A stretch of 52,803 nt of DNA, from NCBI GenBank assembly GCA_011523705.1, contig WTGC01000102.1:1-52803 (forward strand), read 5' to 3'. The position numbers and the translations under genes are program-made. The notes under the pieces are model-generated. The model saw only the letters and a program-made list of their open reading frames with translations. It was not told where the DNA came from and searched no databases. Source of the DNA: Chloroflexota bacterium (GTDB taxonomy: Bacteria; Chloroflexota; Anaerolineae; Aggregatilineales; Phototrophicaceae). Below are positions 17,077 through 25,089 of the stretch, in pieces (within the stretch, counting starts at the first letter, position 1; each line of letters starts with the position of its first letter).

Positions 17077-17628
17077 TTAATTCGACCCCTCCCGCGCGCG
17101 GTTTATGATCGCGTTCGCATTCTTTGCGAGGCGAATGTCGCCTGAGCACGACCAGCGTTTCAAGCAAGACCAAACTCCATCATCGCCTTTGAGCTCCTTG
17201 AGCAGGCGTCTGTCGCGGCTGTCCATCTCCAGCCACCTCCGCAGCGCGCGACATGCCTGATAAGCGGCTTCGTCGTTGAACTGTTCGCCGTAGTCCCCAA
17301 TGACGGAAAGGGCCGGGCCAAAGGCGACATCGGACGCGACCTCACACAGCGCCCAAAAGGCGGTCGCGCTGCTATCAGCATGCCGCGAGACCACGCGCAA
17401 GAGATGGGAGGCGACTTGCGCTTGATCATCAGATGACAAGCGAATCCGCAGCTGATCGCGCGTCAAGTGCTCATCCTCGTCAATCTGTTCCGAAGACGGC
17501 GCTCGGCCGTCCGAACGCCGAAGCATCAACGCCAGCTGAAACATGGCGAATTCGCGAATGTCAAAGTCGCCGCTTTCCACATCCGCGTAAAGTTGGCTCA
17601 ATGCCCGGTCTCGCTTGGCGCGTTTCAC
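17077..17628 (-). CDS. Soluble helical protein of unknown function
   Basis: 183 residues, predicted mostly alpha-helical and rich in Arg, Asp and Ala (RRSDGRAP, LRRWLEMDSRDRRLLKELKGDDG). It has no signal peptide and no membrane segment. The repeated helical pattern is faintly HEAT/ARM-like, but I cannot assign a family. Its GTG start overlaps the stop of the upstream membrane protein as GTGA, and it sits between two GT-C type genes. Translation is coupled to them, so a partner or regulator of those membrane enzymes is a reasonable guess. Confidence 0.65.
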   Translation of the reverse strand: MKRAKRDRALSQLYADVESGDFDIREFAMFQLALMLRRSDGRAPSSEQIDEDEHLTRDQLRIRLSSDDQAQVASHLLRVVSRHADSSATAFWALCEVASDVAFGPALSVIGDYGEQFNDEAAYQACRALRRWLEMDSRDRRLLKELKGDDGVWSCLKRWSCSGDIRLAKNANAIINRAREGSN

Positions 17629-19079
17629 GGCGCCGTACTCACAAATATGCTGGCCATATCATCCTTATACTCGCGCCGCCAGGCGGACGAGGCCTCGAGC
17701 TGCGCCGCCAGGTAACCTGTCGATTCGATCAGGGCGATGCCGATATCCCATTTCGCGAAGATATCGCGCCAGCCCGGCCTGCCGAGCGCGGCGACATAAT
17801 CGGGAAGTGTGTCGCGGTGCAGGTCGGTCCGGCCGTCAATGAAGACCGGATGCTGCCGCGCCGCGAAAATAAGATAGCCGCCCCAATTGTAATCGTTGAA
17901 TAAATTGCCCTTAAGCGCCGAGGCATTCAGTTGGCGCACCGCTTCCACTGGCCAGTTCATTGAAATGGCGGCGGCTACGGTATTTTCCTCAGCGACGTAT
18001 TTCAGGTGGAGCAATGCGCCCAAAGCTACTAGCGCAATCAGGATGAGATTGATGACAACGCGACGAGGCCGCTCACGTCCTCGCCGCGGGAGTGACCAGC
18101 CGCGGCGAGTCAGCGTTTCATCAAAGAGCTGTGTTGTTATTGGGACAGCGGCAATGGCGAAGTAGGGAAGATTGCGCCCGGAGAGCAGCGCCAGGCAAAG
18201 CGCGCCGCCGACGAAAATACTCTCGGTCGCGTCGAGGCGGCGCCGGCTCGCCATTACGGCGGCAACGAGCAAGAGCAGCAGAATGACGAAACCCCAGGTG
18301 AAGGGTTGGCCGAGGTCAGGCGACTGCCATTCCTGAATATATTGGCGTAAGCCGCTGATGCCGATCGTGTCGAAGGGAATGCGAAAGACGTCCAAGCCCA
18401 GCGGATTGAGCGGCATCAACGCCAACGACAGCAGCGTGATCGCGACGAGCTTCCGAATCTTGTGATCGGGAACGGGCGAAGCTCCGATAGAAAATGCGTT
18501 GTTCAGCACTTCTCCCAGCACAAACGCGGCAATCAGGACAAAGCCCATGATGTAGCCGCCATGACAATTGCCCCAGAGCCACAGCAATAAAGGCAGCCAG
18601 CGCAGCTGATCCCGTCCGTTCCGCTTGAGATAAAATAGCAGGTAGACCAGGCAAGCGCTGAACAAAAACGTGAACATCTGCGGGCGTGGCGACCAAAAGG
18701 CGGCCGCGCAGGCGGCGCCAAATACGAGGATAAAGCCCTGCATGTAAATGCGCCCGCGGCCCGCGCGACACAGGAAGATCATGCCAGCGGCGCCCAGAAT
18801 CGCTACGAAGAGTGTCAAGCCCAGGTGGCCAGCCAGGCGCCACAAGCCAAGCATGACGATCTGCGCCAGCCAAGCGTGGTTCCGGTGCAGCTCGCCCGCC
18901 CGCGAGTGAGAAAAGACATCGGCGTAGACGGGCAGGCCCGTTTCGGCGATATGCTCGCCCAGGCGCAGGTGCCACCACATATCTGGGTCGACCGAGACGC
19001 GAGTGGCCATCGTGAATAGCAGCAGCGTCACGATGATTGCCGCTGTGCGCTCCGTGGTCAATCCAAGCATGAACGACAT
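17625..19079 (-). CDS. Polytopic membrane protein, GT-C/PMT-like, unknown specificity
   Basis: About 484 residues from the ATG at 19079. The first helix is followed by VDPDMWWHLRLGEHIAETG and ADVFSHSRAGELHRNHAWL, a signature shared by many uncharacterised bacterial membrane proteins related to mannosyltransferases. About ten helices follow. The soluble C-terminal part contains FNDYNWGGYLIFAARQHPVFIDGR. It is the first gene of the operon with two more GT-C type proteins. A longer frame starts at TTG 19202, but the extra residues look like non-coding leader. The promoter region is shared with the divergent zinc-ribbon gene. Confidence 0.75.
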   Translation of the reverse strand: MSFMLGLTTERTAAIIVTLLLFTMATRVSVDPDMWWHLRLGEHIAETGLPVYADVFSHSRAGELHRNHAWLAQIVMLGLWRLAGHLGLTLFVAILGAAGMIFLCRAGRGRIYMQGFILVFGAACAAAFWSPRPQMFTFLFSACLVYLLFYLKRNGRDQLRWLPLLLWLWGNCHGGYIMGFVLIAAFVLGEVLNNAFSIGASPVPDHKIRKLVAITLLSLALMPLNPLGLDVFRIPFDTIGISGLRQYIQEWQSPDLGQPFTWGFVILLLLLVAAVMASRRRLDATESIFVGGALCLALLSGRNLPYFAIAAVPITTQLFDETLTRRGWSLPRRGRERPRRVVINLILIALVALGALLHLKYVAEENTVAAAISMNWPVEAVRQLNASALKGNLFNDYNWGGYLIFAARQHPVFIDGRTDLHRDTLPDYVAALGRPGWRDIFAKWDIGIALIESTGYLAAQLEASSAWRREYKDDMASIFVSTAP

Positions 19080-19259
19080 CAAGGACCCGTGTTCGCTTCG
19101 GGCTTGTCTTTCCAACTGAAACAGCCTGAAAAGCGATCTATTCCTAGCCGGTGGACGCGGATTTTGGCGGACAATTGGAAACTCTTTCAACGGCAAGTGC
19201 AAACATGCGTTATTATATACGCTGACCTTCCATCCAACTTTCCTGCGAGGTGCCGAGAC

Positions 19260-19961
19260 ATGTCAAACGTAGCCGCCCTATATCGTCTTCAAGAGCTTGA
19301 GCTCGATATTCTTGAGCGAGCGAAACGGATCAAGGCGATCAACGCCCAACTGGAAGACGATGCGGCTTTACGCGAGGCAGAAGCGGAAAACGAGGAATTG
19401 CAAGCGGCGCTCGAGGCGGCCGAGGCGCGCGTTCGTGATATGGAGCTGGAAATCGCCACTGCCCTTGACAAACGTCAAAGCGCCGAGACCCGCCTGTACA
19501 GTGGAGAAGTCATCAATCCCAAAGAGCTCCAGGATATGCAGATGGAAGTCGAAGCTTTGACACGGCGCAAGAGCGTACTGGACGACGAACTGCTCAAACT
19601 CAGTTCAGAGCGGGACGGCTGTCGGGCCAAGGCGGAAGACGCGGCGGCCCGCTACGGCGAGGCGCGAGAAGAACATGAACGGGAAAGCAAAGCCTTGTTG
19701 GACGAGAAGGAGACGCTGAAGGCTTCAGTGAATCAGTTGCTAGCGCAGCGCAAGTCTTCGGTCGCGGCGATTCCGCAGCAAGCCTTCCAAACTTACAACA
19801 GCATGAGAACGGCGAAATCCAATCGGCCCGTTGCCGTGCTAAGAGACAAAGCCTGCACCATCTGCGGCATCGAGCAGAATTACATCGTCATCACCGCCAT
19901 CAACCGGGGGGATGACCTAGTCAACTGCCAGAATTGCGGTCGTATCCTGATCAGGATTTAG
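19260..19961 (+). CDS. Coiled-coil protein with C4-type zinc ribbon (CT398/zf-RING_7 family)
   Basis: 233 residues. Residues 1-170 are an almost uninterrupted coiled coil rich in Glu, Ala and Arg, with the conserved break TRLYSGEVINPKELQDMQ. The C-terminus holds a zinc ribbon from two CxxC knuckles, CTICG and CQNCG. The family is widespread; members have been linked to flagellar or secretion functions in some bacteria and to nucleic-acid binding, but no single role is settled. The ATG at 19260 follows GAGG. It stands alone, divergent from the GT-C operon and convergent with yggT. Confidence 0.88.
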   Translation: MSNVAALYRLQELELDILERAKRIKAINAQLEDDAALREAEAENEELQAALEAAEARVRDMELEIATALDKRQSAETRLYSGEVINPKELQDMQMEVEALTRRKSVLDDELLKLSSERDGCRAKAEDAAARYGEAREEHERESKALLDEKETLKASVNQLLAQRKSSVAAIPQQAFQTYNSMRTAKSNRPVAVLRDKACTICGIEQNYIVITAINRGDDLVNCQNCGRILIRI

Positions 19962-20010
19962 CCGGCAGTGTTCATTCGATACAGAGCCGACGAGTCAATC
20001 TTCCGCGACC

Positions 20011-20256
20011 TTATACAACCAATTGCATCAAGACGCTGATCCCGAGGAAGACGACCAGCGGGCTCAGATCAATGCCGCCAAGCGGCGGCAGCGCGCTGCG
20101 AATCGGCGCCAGCACCGGCTCAGTCGCTTGATACAGCATGCGGGCAATGGGGTTGTTTGGATCGAGATTGGGTATCCAACTCATCAACACGCGCGCGAGC
20201 AGGATCAACTGGTAAACCTGTAGCGCCCAAAACAGCACCTCAAATAGCGGATTCAT
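20011..20256 (-). CDS. yggT: YggT family membrane protein
   Basis: 81 residues with two hydrophobic helices around the family core (LARVLMSWIPNLDPNNPIARMLYQATEPVLAPIR). The start MNPLFEVLFWALQ at 20256 has an AAGG about 9 bases upstream; the longer frame adds a polar stretch unlike the family. YggT proteins are found with division and PLP-homeostasis genes and may help place division or osmotic functions in the membrane. It lies 31 bases downstream of yggS on the same strand, the common arrangement. Confidence 0.88.
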   Translation of the reverse strand: MNPLFEVLFWALQVYQLILLARVLMSWIPNLDPNNPIARMLYQATEPVLAPIRSALPPLGGIDLSPLVVFLGISVLMQLVV

Positions 20257-20287
20257 CGAAGCCTTTGCCTTTCTTATAACCTCTTGA

Positions 20288-21010
20288 TCAGACTCGTTCC
20301 CCGAATAGCGCGCGTCCAATGCGGATCATTGTGGCGCCTTCTTCAATTGCAATCTCATAATCATCGGTCATTCCCATGCTGAGTTCGGGCAGCGGCGCCG
20401 CAAAATCACGAGCCAAGGCGTCCCGCAGGTCCCGCAGATTGGCGAAAACGCGCCGGATCGTCTTCTCTTCGGCGCCGTAGGGCGCCATCGTCATCAAGCC
20501 CCTGACTTCCAGATTGGGCAATGCAGCGATCTCACTCGCCTGGCGCCACAAATCTGCCTTGACCGAATTGTCTCGATACCAATTGTAACCCGCAAGTCCG
20601 TATTTCGATGCTTCGCCAGAAATATTGATCTCCAGGTGGGCGCCCAGCACTCGGTCGTTCTCAAGGGCGAAGCGCGACAGCCGCTTTGCCAACTTCAAAC
20701 TATCCACGGACTGGACGATATCAAATCCTTGAACGACCTGCTTGGCTTTTCTGCTCTGAACATGGCCGACCATGTGCCAGGTGATTTTGCCTCTTGCGGA
20801 TTCATTGACCTGCGGAATCTTCTCTACGCCTTCTTCTACGCGGTTCTCACCGAAGTGTTGCAAGCCGGCGTCGGCGGCCTCAAGGATTTCCGCGACTGTC
20901 TTTAGCTTGCTGACCGCGACCAGCGTAATTGAGGAGGGATCTCGGTCCGCACGGGCGCAGCTGGCGGCAATGCAATCCTGAACGCGCTTGACATTGTCCC
21001 TGATACTCAC
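20288..21010 (-). CDS. yggS: YggS/PLPBP family pyridoxal-phosphate homeostasis protein
   Basis: 240 residues, the usual family size, with a single alanine-racemase-like TIM barrel. The PLP lysine is Lys35 in LVAVSKLKT. Other family blocks are FGENRVEEG, WHMVGHVQSRKAK, and the phosphate-binding end SMGMTDDYEIAI...RIGRALFG. It binds PLP but has no known catalytic turnover, and it buffers the cellular PLP pool. The GTG start at 21010 overlaps the pgeF stop as GTGA; the longer frame upstream lies inside pgeF. It forms a pgeF-yggS-yggT operon. Confidence 0.94.
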   Translation of the reverse strand: MSIRDNVKRVQDCIAASCARADRDPSSITLVAVSKLKTVAEILEAADAGLQHFGENRVEEGVEKIPQVNESARGKITWHMVGHVQSRKAKQVVQGFDIVQSVDSLKLAKRLSRFALENDRVLGAHLEINISGEASKYGLAGYNWYRDNSVKADLWRQASEIAALPNLEVRGLMTMAPYGAEEKTIRRVFANLRDLRDALARDFAAPLPELSMGMTDDYEIAIEEGATMIRIGRALFGERV

Positions 21011-21783
21011 AATGACATCACCACGCCAAAACGCCCGGTCGCGCCATTTTCCGCGCGATGCGAATAAAAATCCTCTGTGTTGTCGTAGGTGCATATGTCC
21101 AAGATCTTGATCTTCGTAACGCCGCAGCGTTGCAGGTCGCGTTGATTGGCGCGCCAGAGATCAAGATAAGGCGATCCGTCGGCGGGATCACGCCAAATCA
21201 CATCGGCGCCCTCGCCAAAATAAGCGCCGGCCTGGCAAGCCACTTCTTCGCCCACAGGGTAATTTCGCCGTGAAATAGCGGGACCAATGACGACTTCAAT
21301 GTCCGCAGCGCGGCAATCATAGGTCTTCTGCATCATCCAGACCGCATTCGCCGCCATGCCATTTACCGTGCCGCGCCAGCCCGCGTGCGCCAATCCAATC
21401 ACCCGCTTGCTTCGATCGTAATACAAGAGCGGCACACAATCGGCAAAGCGCATCACCAGCGGTGTATCTGGCTGGTCTGTGATGATGGCATCGGCTCTTT
21501 CCAGCTTGCCCTTGCGCCCGCCATTCCCGGTCACGACCAGCGTGTCGACGCTGTGGATCAGCCAAGCGCTGACGGCGCGCCCCCCATCGACATCAGCCGC
21601 CCGGTAGACGCGAGCATGGTTCTCCCGCACCGCCTCCGAGTCATCGCCAATGGATGCGCCCAAATTCAGCGAATGCCAGGGCCTCTCGCTGACCCCGCCG
21701 CGGCGCGTGAAGATACCGTGCCGAAGCTCGCTCCACGCCTCATTTCGATAGAAGGTCAGCCCGGCGCGACACACGCGTTCCAC
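21007..21783 (-). CDS. pgeF: PgeF/YfiH family laccase-domain protein
   Basis: 258 residues. The family blocks are FTRRGGVSERPWHSLNLG, a QxHS-like IHSVDT, ADCVPLLYYD, HAGWRGTVNG and GPAISRRNYPVGEEV. These His and Cys residues bind a metal in the active pocket. Members have been described as peptidoglycan-editing factors and as purine nucleoside phosphorylase or adenosine deaminase-like enzymes, so the exact activity here is open. I use GTG 21783 because GGGAGGA lies about 10 bases before it; a TTG at 21837 is possible. It is coupled to yggS by GTGA. Confidence 0.92.
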   Translation of the reverse strand: MERVCRAGLTFYRNEAWSELRHGIFTRRGGVSERPWHSLNLGASIGDDSEAVRENHARVYRAADVDGGRAVSAWLIHSVDTLVVTGNGGRKGKLERADAIITDQPDTPLVMRFADCVPLLYYDRSKRVIGLAHAGWRGTVNGMAANAVWMMQKTYDCRAADIEVVIGPAISRRNYPVGEEVACQAGAYFGEGADVIWRDPADGSPYLDLWRANQRDLQRCGVTKIKILDICTYDNTEDFYSHRAENGATGRFGVVMSL

Positions 21784-21900
21784 AGCGATTGAATCCTCCC
21801 GGTCGGTTCTCGATCGATCTCCTTCCGCCTCACACAATATAGCACGAATCTATGAACAAAGCCTTGCCCTGTCTGTCCATGCGAAGACTTTCGGCATCTT

Positions 21901-21928
21901 GGCAACCTGGCGACTCGCGATGGTTGCC
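21901..21928 (+). promoter_or_regulatory. Inverted repeat in the pgeF-comF divergent region
   Basis: GGCAACC (21901-21907) and GGTTGCC (21922-21928) form a perfect 7-bp inverted repeat around a 14-base loop. It could be an operator or an RNA hairpin. No function can be assigned. Confidence 0.3.
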
Positions 21929-21973
21929 GTCCCAAGCAAAAGGCTCTTCTTTAACAGAATCCAGCGCAATCTG

Positions 21974-21982
21974 TGCTAGAAT
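21974..21982 (+). promoter_or_regulatory. Putative extended -10 promoter for comF-hpf
   Basis: TGCTAGAAT, 36 bases before the comF start. It has the same form as the elements at 7728, 9581, 33182 and 37969. No convincing -35 is visible. Confidence 0.45.
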
Positions 21983-22017
21983 CGAAACAGGTTGCGCCAC
22001 GATGAATCACCGGGGGA

Positions 22018-22794
22018 TTGAGGCGAGTGTTATCGCAGGTCACTTCCAGCGACAGCCGCTTCCGGCCAATTGAACGCCGCGCGGCTCAGGCAGCGGATTG
22101 GCTGCAGGATCTGATTTTTCCGCCGACATGCGGCCATTGCGGTCGTGTGGATTTCCGCTTCTGCCCCGCCTGTCTGCGTAAATTGGAGCAGGCTCCGATG
22201 GCAGTGTCTCGTCTGCCAGGCGAAGCCTTGGACGAGCTCTGCGCCACGGGCGGGCATCACGGCGTCATTCAGAATGCGGTGCATGCCTTCAAATATGACG
22301 ACGCTCGGGAGCTGGCCACGCCATTGGCCGACCGGTTGTTCATGGCGCTGCGATTGTTGAATTTGCCCTTTGACGCGCTCGTGCCAGTGCCACTTTTCGC
22401 TGACCGCCAGGCGGAGCGAGGTTACAATCAGTCCGAGTTGCTCTGCCAGCAGTTGGCTTTGATGACCGGTATTCCGGCGCGGCCGACCGTCATCGAGCGA
22501 ATCCGGCAGACGAGCCAGCAAGCGACGCTTTCGGGTTCAGAACGACAAGATAATGTAAAGGACGCCTTTGCAGCCTCGGCGGACGTCATGGGACTTTCGA
22601 TCCTGCTCGTTGATGACGTAGCGACCTCCGGATCGACGCTTCGCGAGTGCGCCAAAGCGCTCAGACTGCAAGGGGCTGGTCCCGTATACGGCATCGCTGT
22701 CAGCCACTCTTTATCCGGCGACTGGGTTCCCCAGGAGGAATACGATGAATATCAGCATTCATGGAGATGGGATCAAAATATCGGAGGCGCTTGA
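22018..22794 (+). CDS. comF: ComF family phosphoribosyltransferase-like protein
   Basis: About 258 residues. The N-terminal zinc finger is CGHCG...FCPAC. The type I phosphoribosyltransferase core follows, with PVPLFADRQAERGYNQSE and the PRPP loop ILLVDDVATSGSTL. ComF proteins are needed for DNA uptake in competent bacteria, where they interact with helicase and recombination proteins; elsewhere their role is unknown. The start is TTG 22018 or GTG 22027, both with poorly spaced purine-rich sites. Its last 50 bases overlap the hpf gene, an unusually long overlap. Confidence 0.9.
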   Translation: MRRVLSQVTSSDSRFRPIERRAAQAADWLQDLIFPPTCGHCGRVDFRFCPACLRKLEQAPMAVSRLPGEALDELCATGGHHGVIQNAVHAFKYDDARELATPLADRLFMALRLLNLPFDALVPVPLFADRQAERGYNQSELLCQQLALMTGIPARPTVIERIRQTSQQATLSGSERQDNVKDAFAASADVMGLSILLVDDVATSGSTLRECAKALRLQGAGPVYGIAVSHSLSGDWVPQEEYDEYQHSWRWDQNIGGA

Positions 22795-23344
22795 GGACTA
22801 CACCCGTTCCAAGGTCGACAGGCTCGACCGTTATTTGCCCAACATATCCAACGTAGGCGTCGAACTGTCAATCATACGCACCCATCGCGGCGCCGACCTC
22901 GCTATCGCCCAAATCACCGTCCAGCACGCGCGCGGCGCTATCCTGCGCGCCGAAGAAAAGATGAACATCGAGAATCGCGATACGATTCGCTTCGCCATCA
23001 ACAAAGCGGTGGACAAATTGCATCGCCAAATGGATCGCTTCAAGAGCAAGCGCAAGTCCAAGAATCAGAAGGTGCGCGACAAATATAGAGCGACGATCGC
23101 TGAGCTGGATCTCGCCGAGGATTTGCCGAGCTTCGTCGCCGATGAAGCCGAGGAGGCCGACGCAACCACCGAGATTTACCGCCGCAAGCAGGTGGAAATG
23201 ATGCCGATGAACGAAGAAGAAGCCATCGAACAGCTGGAACTGCTTGACCACAATTTCTACATGTTTACGAATGCCGAGAGCGATAGCATCAACGTGCTCT
23301 ATCGCCGAGACAGCGGCGGTTATGGTATCTTGATACCGCAGTAG
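22745..23344 (+). CDS. hpf: Long-form ribosome hibernation promoting factor
   Basis: 199 residues. The N-terminal S30AE domain starts MNISIHGDGIKISEALEDYTRSKVDRLDRY. A lysine-rich linker follows (RFKSKRKSKNQK), then the C-terminal dimerisation domain (VEMMPMNEEEAIEQLELLDHNFYMFTN...INVLYRRDSGGYGILIP). The long form joins two 70S ribosomes into inactive 100S dimers in stationary phase. A strong GGAGGA 6 bases before the ATG lies inside comF, so hpf can be translated independently of its neighbour. Confidence 0.95.
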   Translation: MNISIHGDGIKISEALEDYTRSKVDRLDRYLPNISNVGVELSIIRTHRGADLAIAQITVQHARGAILRAEEKMNIENRDTIRFAINKAVDKLHRQMDRFKSKRKSKNQKVRDKYRATIAELDLAEDLPSFVADEAEEADATTEIYRRKQVEMMPMNEEEAIEQLELLDHNFYMFTNAESDSINVLYRRDSGGYGILIPQ

Positions 23345-23383
23345 GAACGCGACGAAAATCGACCAAGGGAGGCGCGTCGGCCG

Positions 23384-24136
23384 CTATTTCTGCCACATGG
23401 CGGCAAGCGTCTGATATTTGCGATATTCGTACCAAGCCATCAGCAGCGACAAGCGCAGGCCGTGCCAACGATCACGGTAACCGCCGAGAGTGACAAATCG
23501 CCAATAAAACTGCCGCAGCGGCTGCAAGACGAGACTGTGCTGCGCCGGTCTTACGCCTTGCGCATACAGGCTTTGGGCGTCAAAGCGCGCGTAATGCTCC
23601 TGCTTGTCCTTAAACTGTTCAAGATCTTTATAATTGTAGTGAACCAAGGGATGGCGAATCGTCCCTTCTTCGCCATACAGCTTAACCACCTCGTGCACCT
23701 TGCGGCTAGCGTCATAGTAGGCTTGCCCGACGCGCAGCAAACGCGTCTGATAATCGGGATACCAGCCCGCACCCTTGGTCAAAATGCCGAAGATGTAATT
23801 GTGTCGCGGAATCCGCCAGCCGGCGTAATCAGGCAGCCGGATCTTTTGTCGGATCTCCTGCGCCAGCGCATCGGTCACGCGCTCGTCCGCGTCAACAAAC
23901 AGCACCCAGTCCGTCATCTCGTCAGCGGCGTCCAGCGCGGCGTTGCGCTGTTCGGTGTAATCGACAAACTCGTGCTGAAATATATCGGCGCCCGAACGCT
24001 GCGCGATTGCCACGGTGTCGTCCGTGCTGTACGAGTCAAAGACGAGGACGCGATCAGCGAATCTTAAAGATTTGATGCAATCTGCGATCTCCTCGGATTC
24101 GTTATGCGTGAGCACGATGGCTGTCAGGTGCGTCAT
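23384..24136 (-). CDS. GT2 family glycosyltransferase (WaaE/KdtX-like)
   Basis: 250 residues with a GT-A fold. The start is LTAIVLTHNESEEIADCI, followed by VLVFDSYSTDDT, DYTEQRNAALDAA, and the acidic metal site WVLFVDADERV. The order of blocks and the C-terminal half (PDYQTRLLRVG...RKVHEVV) match the group that includes lipopolysaccharide-core beta-1,4-glucosyltransferases. The ATG at 24136 overlaps the stop of the upstream glycosyltransferase as ATGA. It is probably cytoplasmic and membrane-associated. The sugar and acceptor cannot be read from sequence. Confidence 0.88.
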   Translation of the reverse strand: MTHLTAIVLTHNESEEIADCIKSLRFADRVLVFDSYSTDDTVAIAQRSGADIFQHEFVDYTEQRNAALDAADEMTDWVLFVDADERVTDALAQEIRQKIRLPDYAGWRIPRHNYIFGILTKGAGWYPDYQTRLLRVGQAYYDASRKVHEVVKLYGEEGTIRHPLVHYNYKDLEQFKDKQEHYARFDAQSLYAQGVRPAQHSLVLQPLRQFYWRFVTLGGYRDRWHGLRLSLLMAWYEYRKYQTLAAMWQK

Positions 24137-25089
24137 GCTTTCGCCATCTCGATAATTTTCTGGCAAGCGGCGCGCATTTCGGCATCGGCGGCGTCCAGTA
24201 TCCGCATTTTCCGCCGCATTCCCAGCGCCACTAGCCGGCGCGCCACATCACGTTTCCAATTTGGATAGTGTTTCTCATACAATGATAGCCTACTTTGCCA
24301 CAAATGGATGAGGCTTTCCGGGCGGGCTTGAGAGGTGCTGCCCCCGCCAATATGCGTCACATGAGCCGCCGGCACGCAGAGAATGCGCCAGCCCAGCTTC
24401 CGGATGCGCCATGCCCAGTCAACCTCTTCGCAATAGAGGAAGAAGGCTTCGTCAAACGTGCCTGACTGTTCGATCACTTCGCGCTTGAGCATCATGGTCG
24501 CGCCGAGGGTGAAGTCCACCTCAAATGCTTCCGCGCCAGCATACCGGGCGCGGGGATAGCGACCATTGAATGAACCTTCCAACAGGCGGCCGGGTGTCGG
24601 AAAAAGCTCTGCCCAAATCTGTCGAAGCCCGGGAAAGCGAAAGGCGCTGTGCTGGAATCCCCCGTCGGCGAAGGTCAGGCGCGCGCCAACCACGCCGACC
24701 TCGGTTCTAGACATCAGCCCATCATACAACCGCCGGGTCGCGCCTGGATGAGTGACCGTATCCGGATTCAACAGATACACGGCCGCCGGCGTCTCGTTTG
24801 CGCCGTAAGCGTCACCGAAACCGAGCTCCCTTAGCGCCAGATTGTTCGCCGCCGCAAAGCCCAAATTAGCGTTGTTCACAATTAGATGGACAGTGGGAAA
24901 CTCGCGGCGAACGAGCTCCGCGGTATGGTCTGCGGAAGCGGAATCGACCACCCAAACTTCGCAGCGCAGACGGCTTTCTTGCAGATCAGCGAGGAGACTG
25001 CTGAGAGCGGCGCGGATCACAGACGCGTTATTCCAAGTGACGATGACAACCGCCAGATCCGTCTGCGCGCTGCTTTGGGCTTTCGTCAA
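24133..25089 (-). CDS. GT2 family glycosyltransferase (rhamnosyltransferase-like)
   Basis: 318 residues. The GT-A start is VVIVTWNNASVIRAALSSL. It continues with VDSASADHTAELVR, NANLGFAAANNLAL, a nucleotide-sugar site ending YLLNPDTV, and the later acidic motif LYCEEVDWAWRIRKLGW. This block set is typical of WcaA/RfbF-like enzymes that extend surface glycans. The start is TTG 25089, which overlaps the upstream stop as TTGA. It is coupled upstream to the anchored SPNxDG protein and downstream to a second GT2. Confidence 0.88.
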   Translation of the reverse strand: MTKAQSSAQTDLAVVIVTWNNASVIRAALSSLLADLQESRLRCEVWVVDSASADHTAELVRREFPTVHLIVNNANLGFAAANNLALRELGFGDAYGANETPAAVYLLNPDTVTHPGATRRLYDGLMSRTEVGVVGARLTFADGGFQHSAFRFPGLRQIWAELFPTPGRLLEGSFNGRYPRARYAGAEAFEVDFTLGATMMLKREVIEQSGTFDEAFFLYCEEVDWAWRIRKLGWRILCVPAAHVTHIGGGSTSQARPESLIHLWQSRLSLYEKHYPNWKRDVARRLVALGMRRKMRILDAADAEMRAACQKIIEMAKA

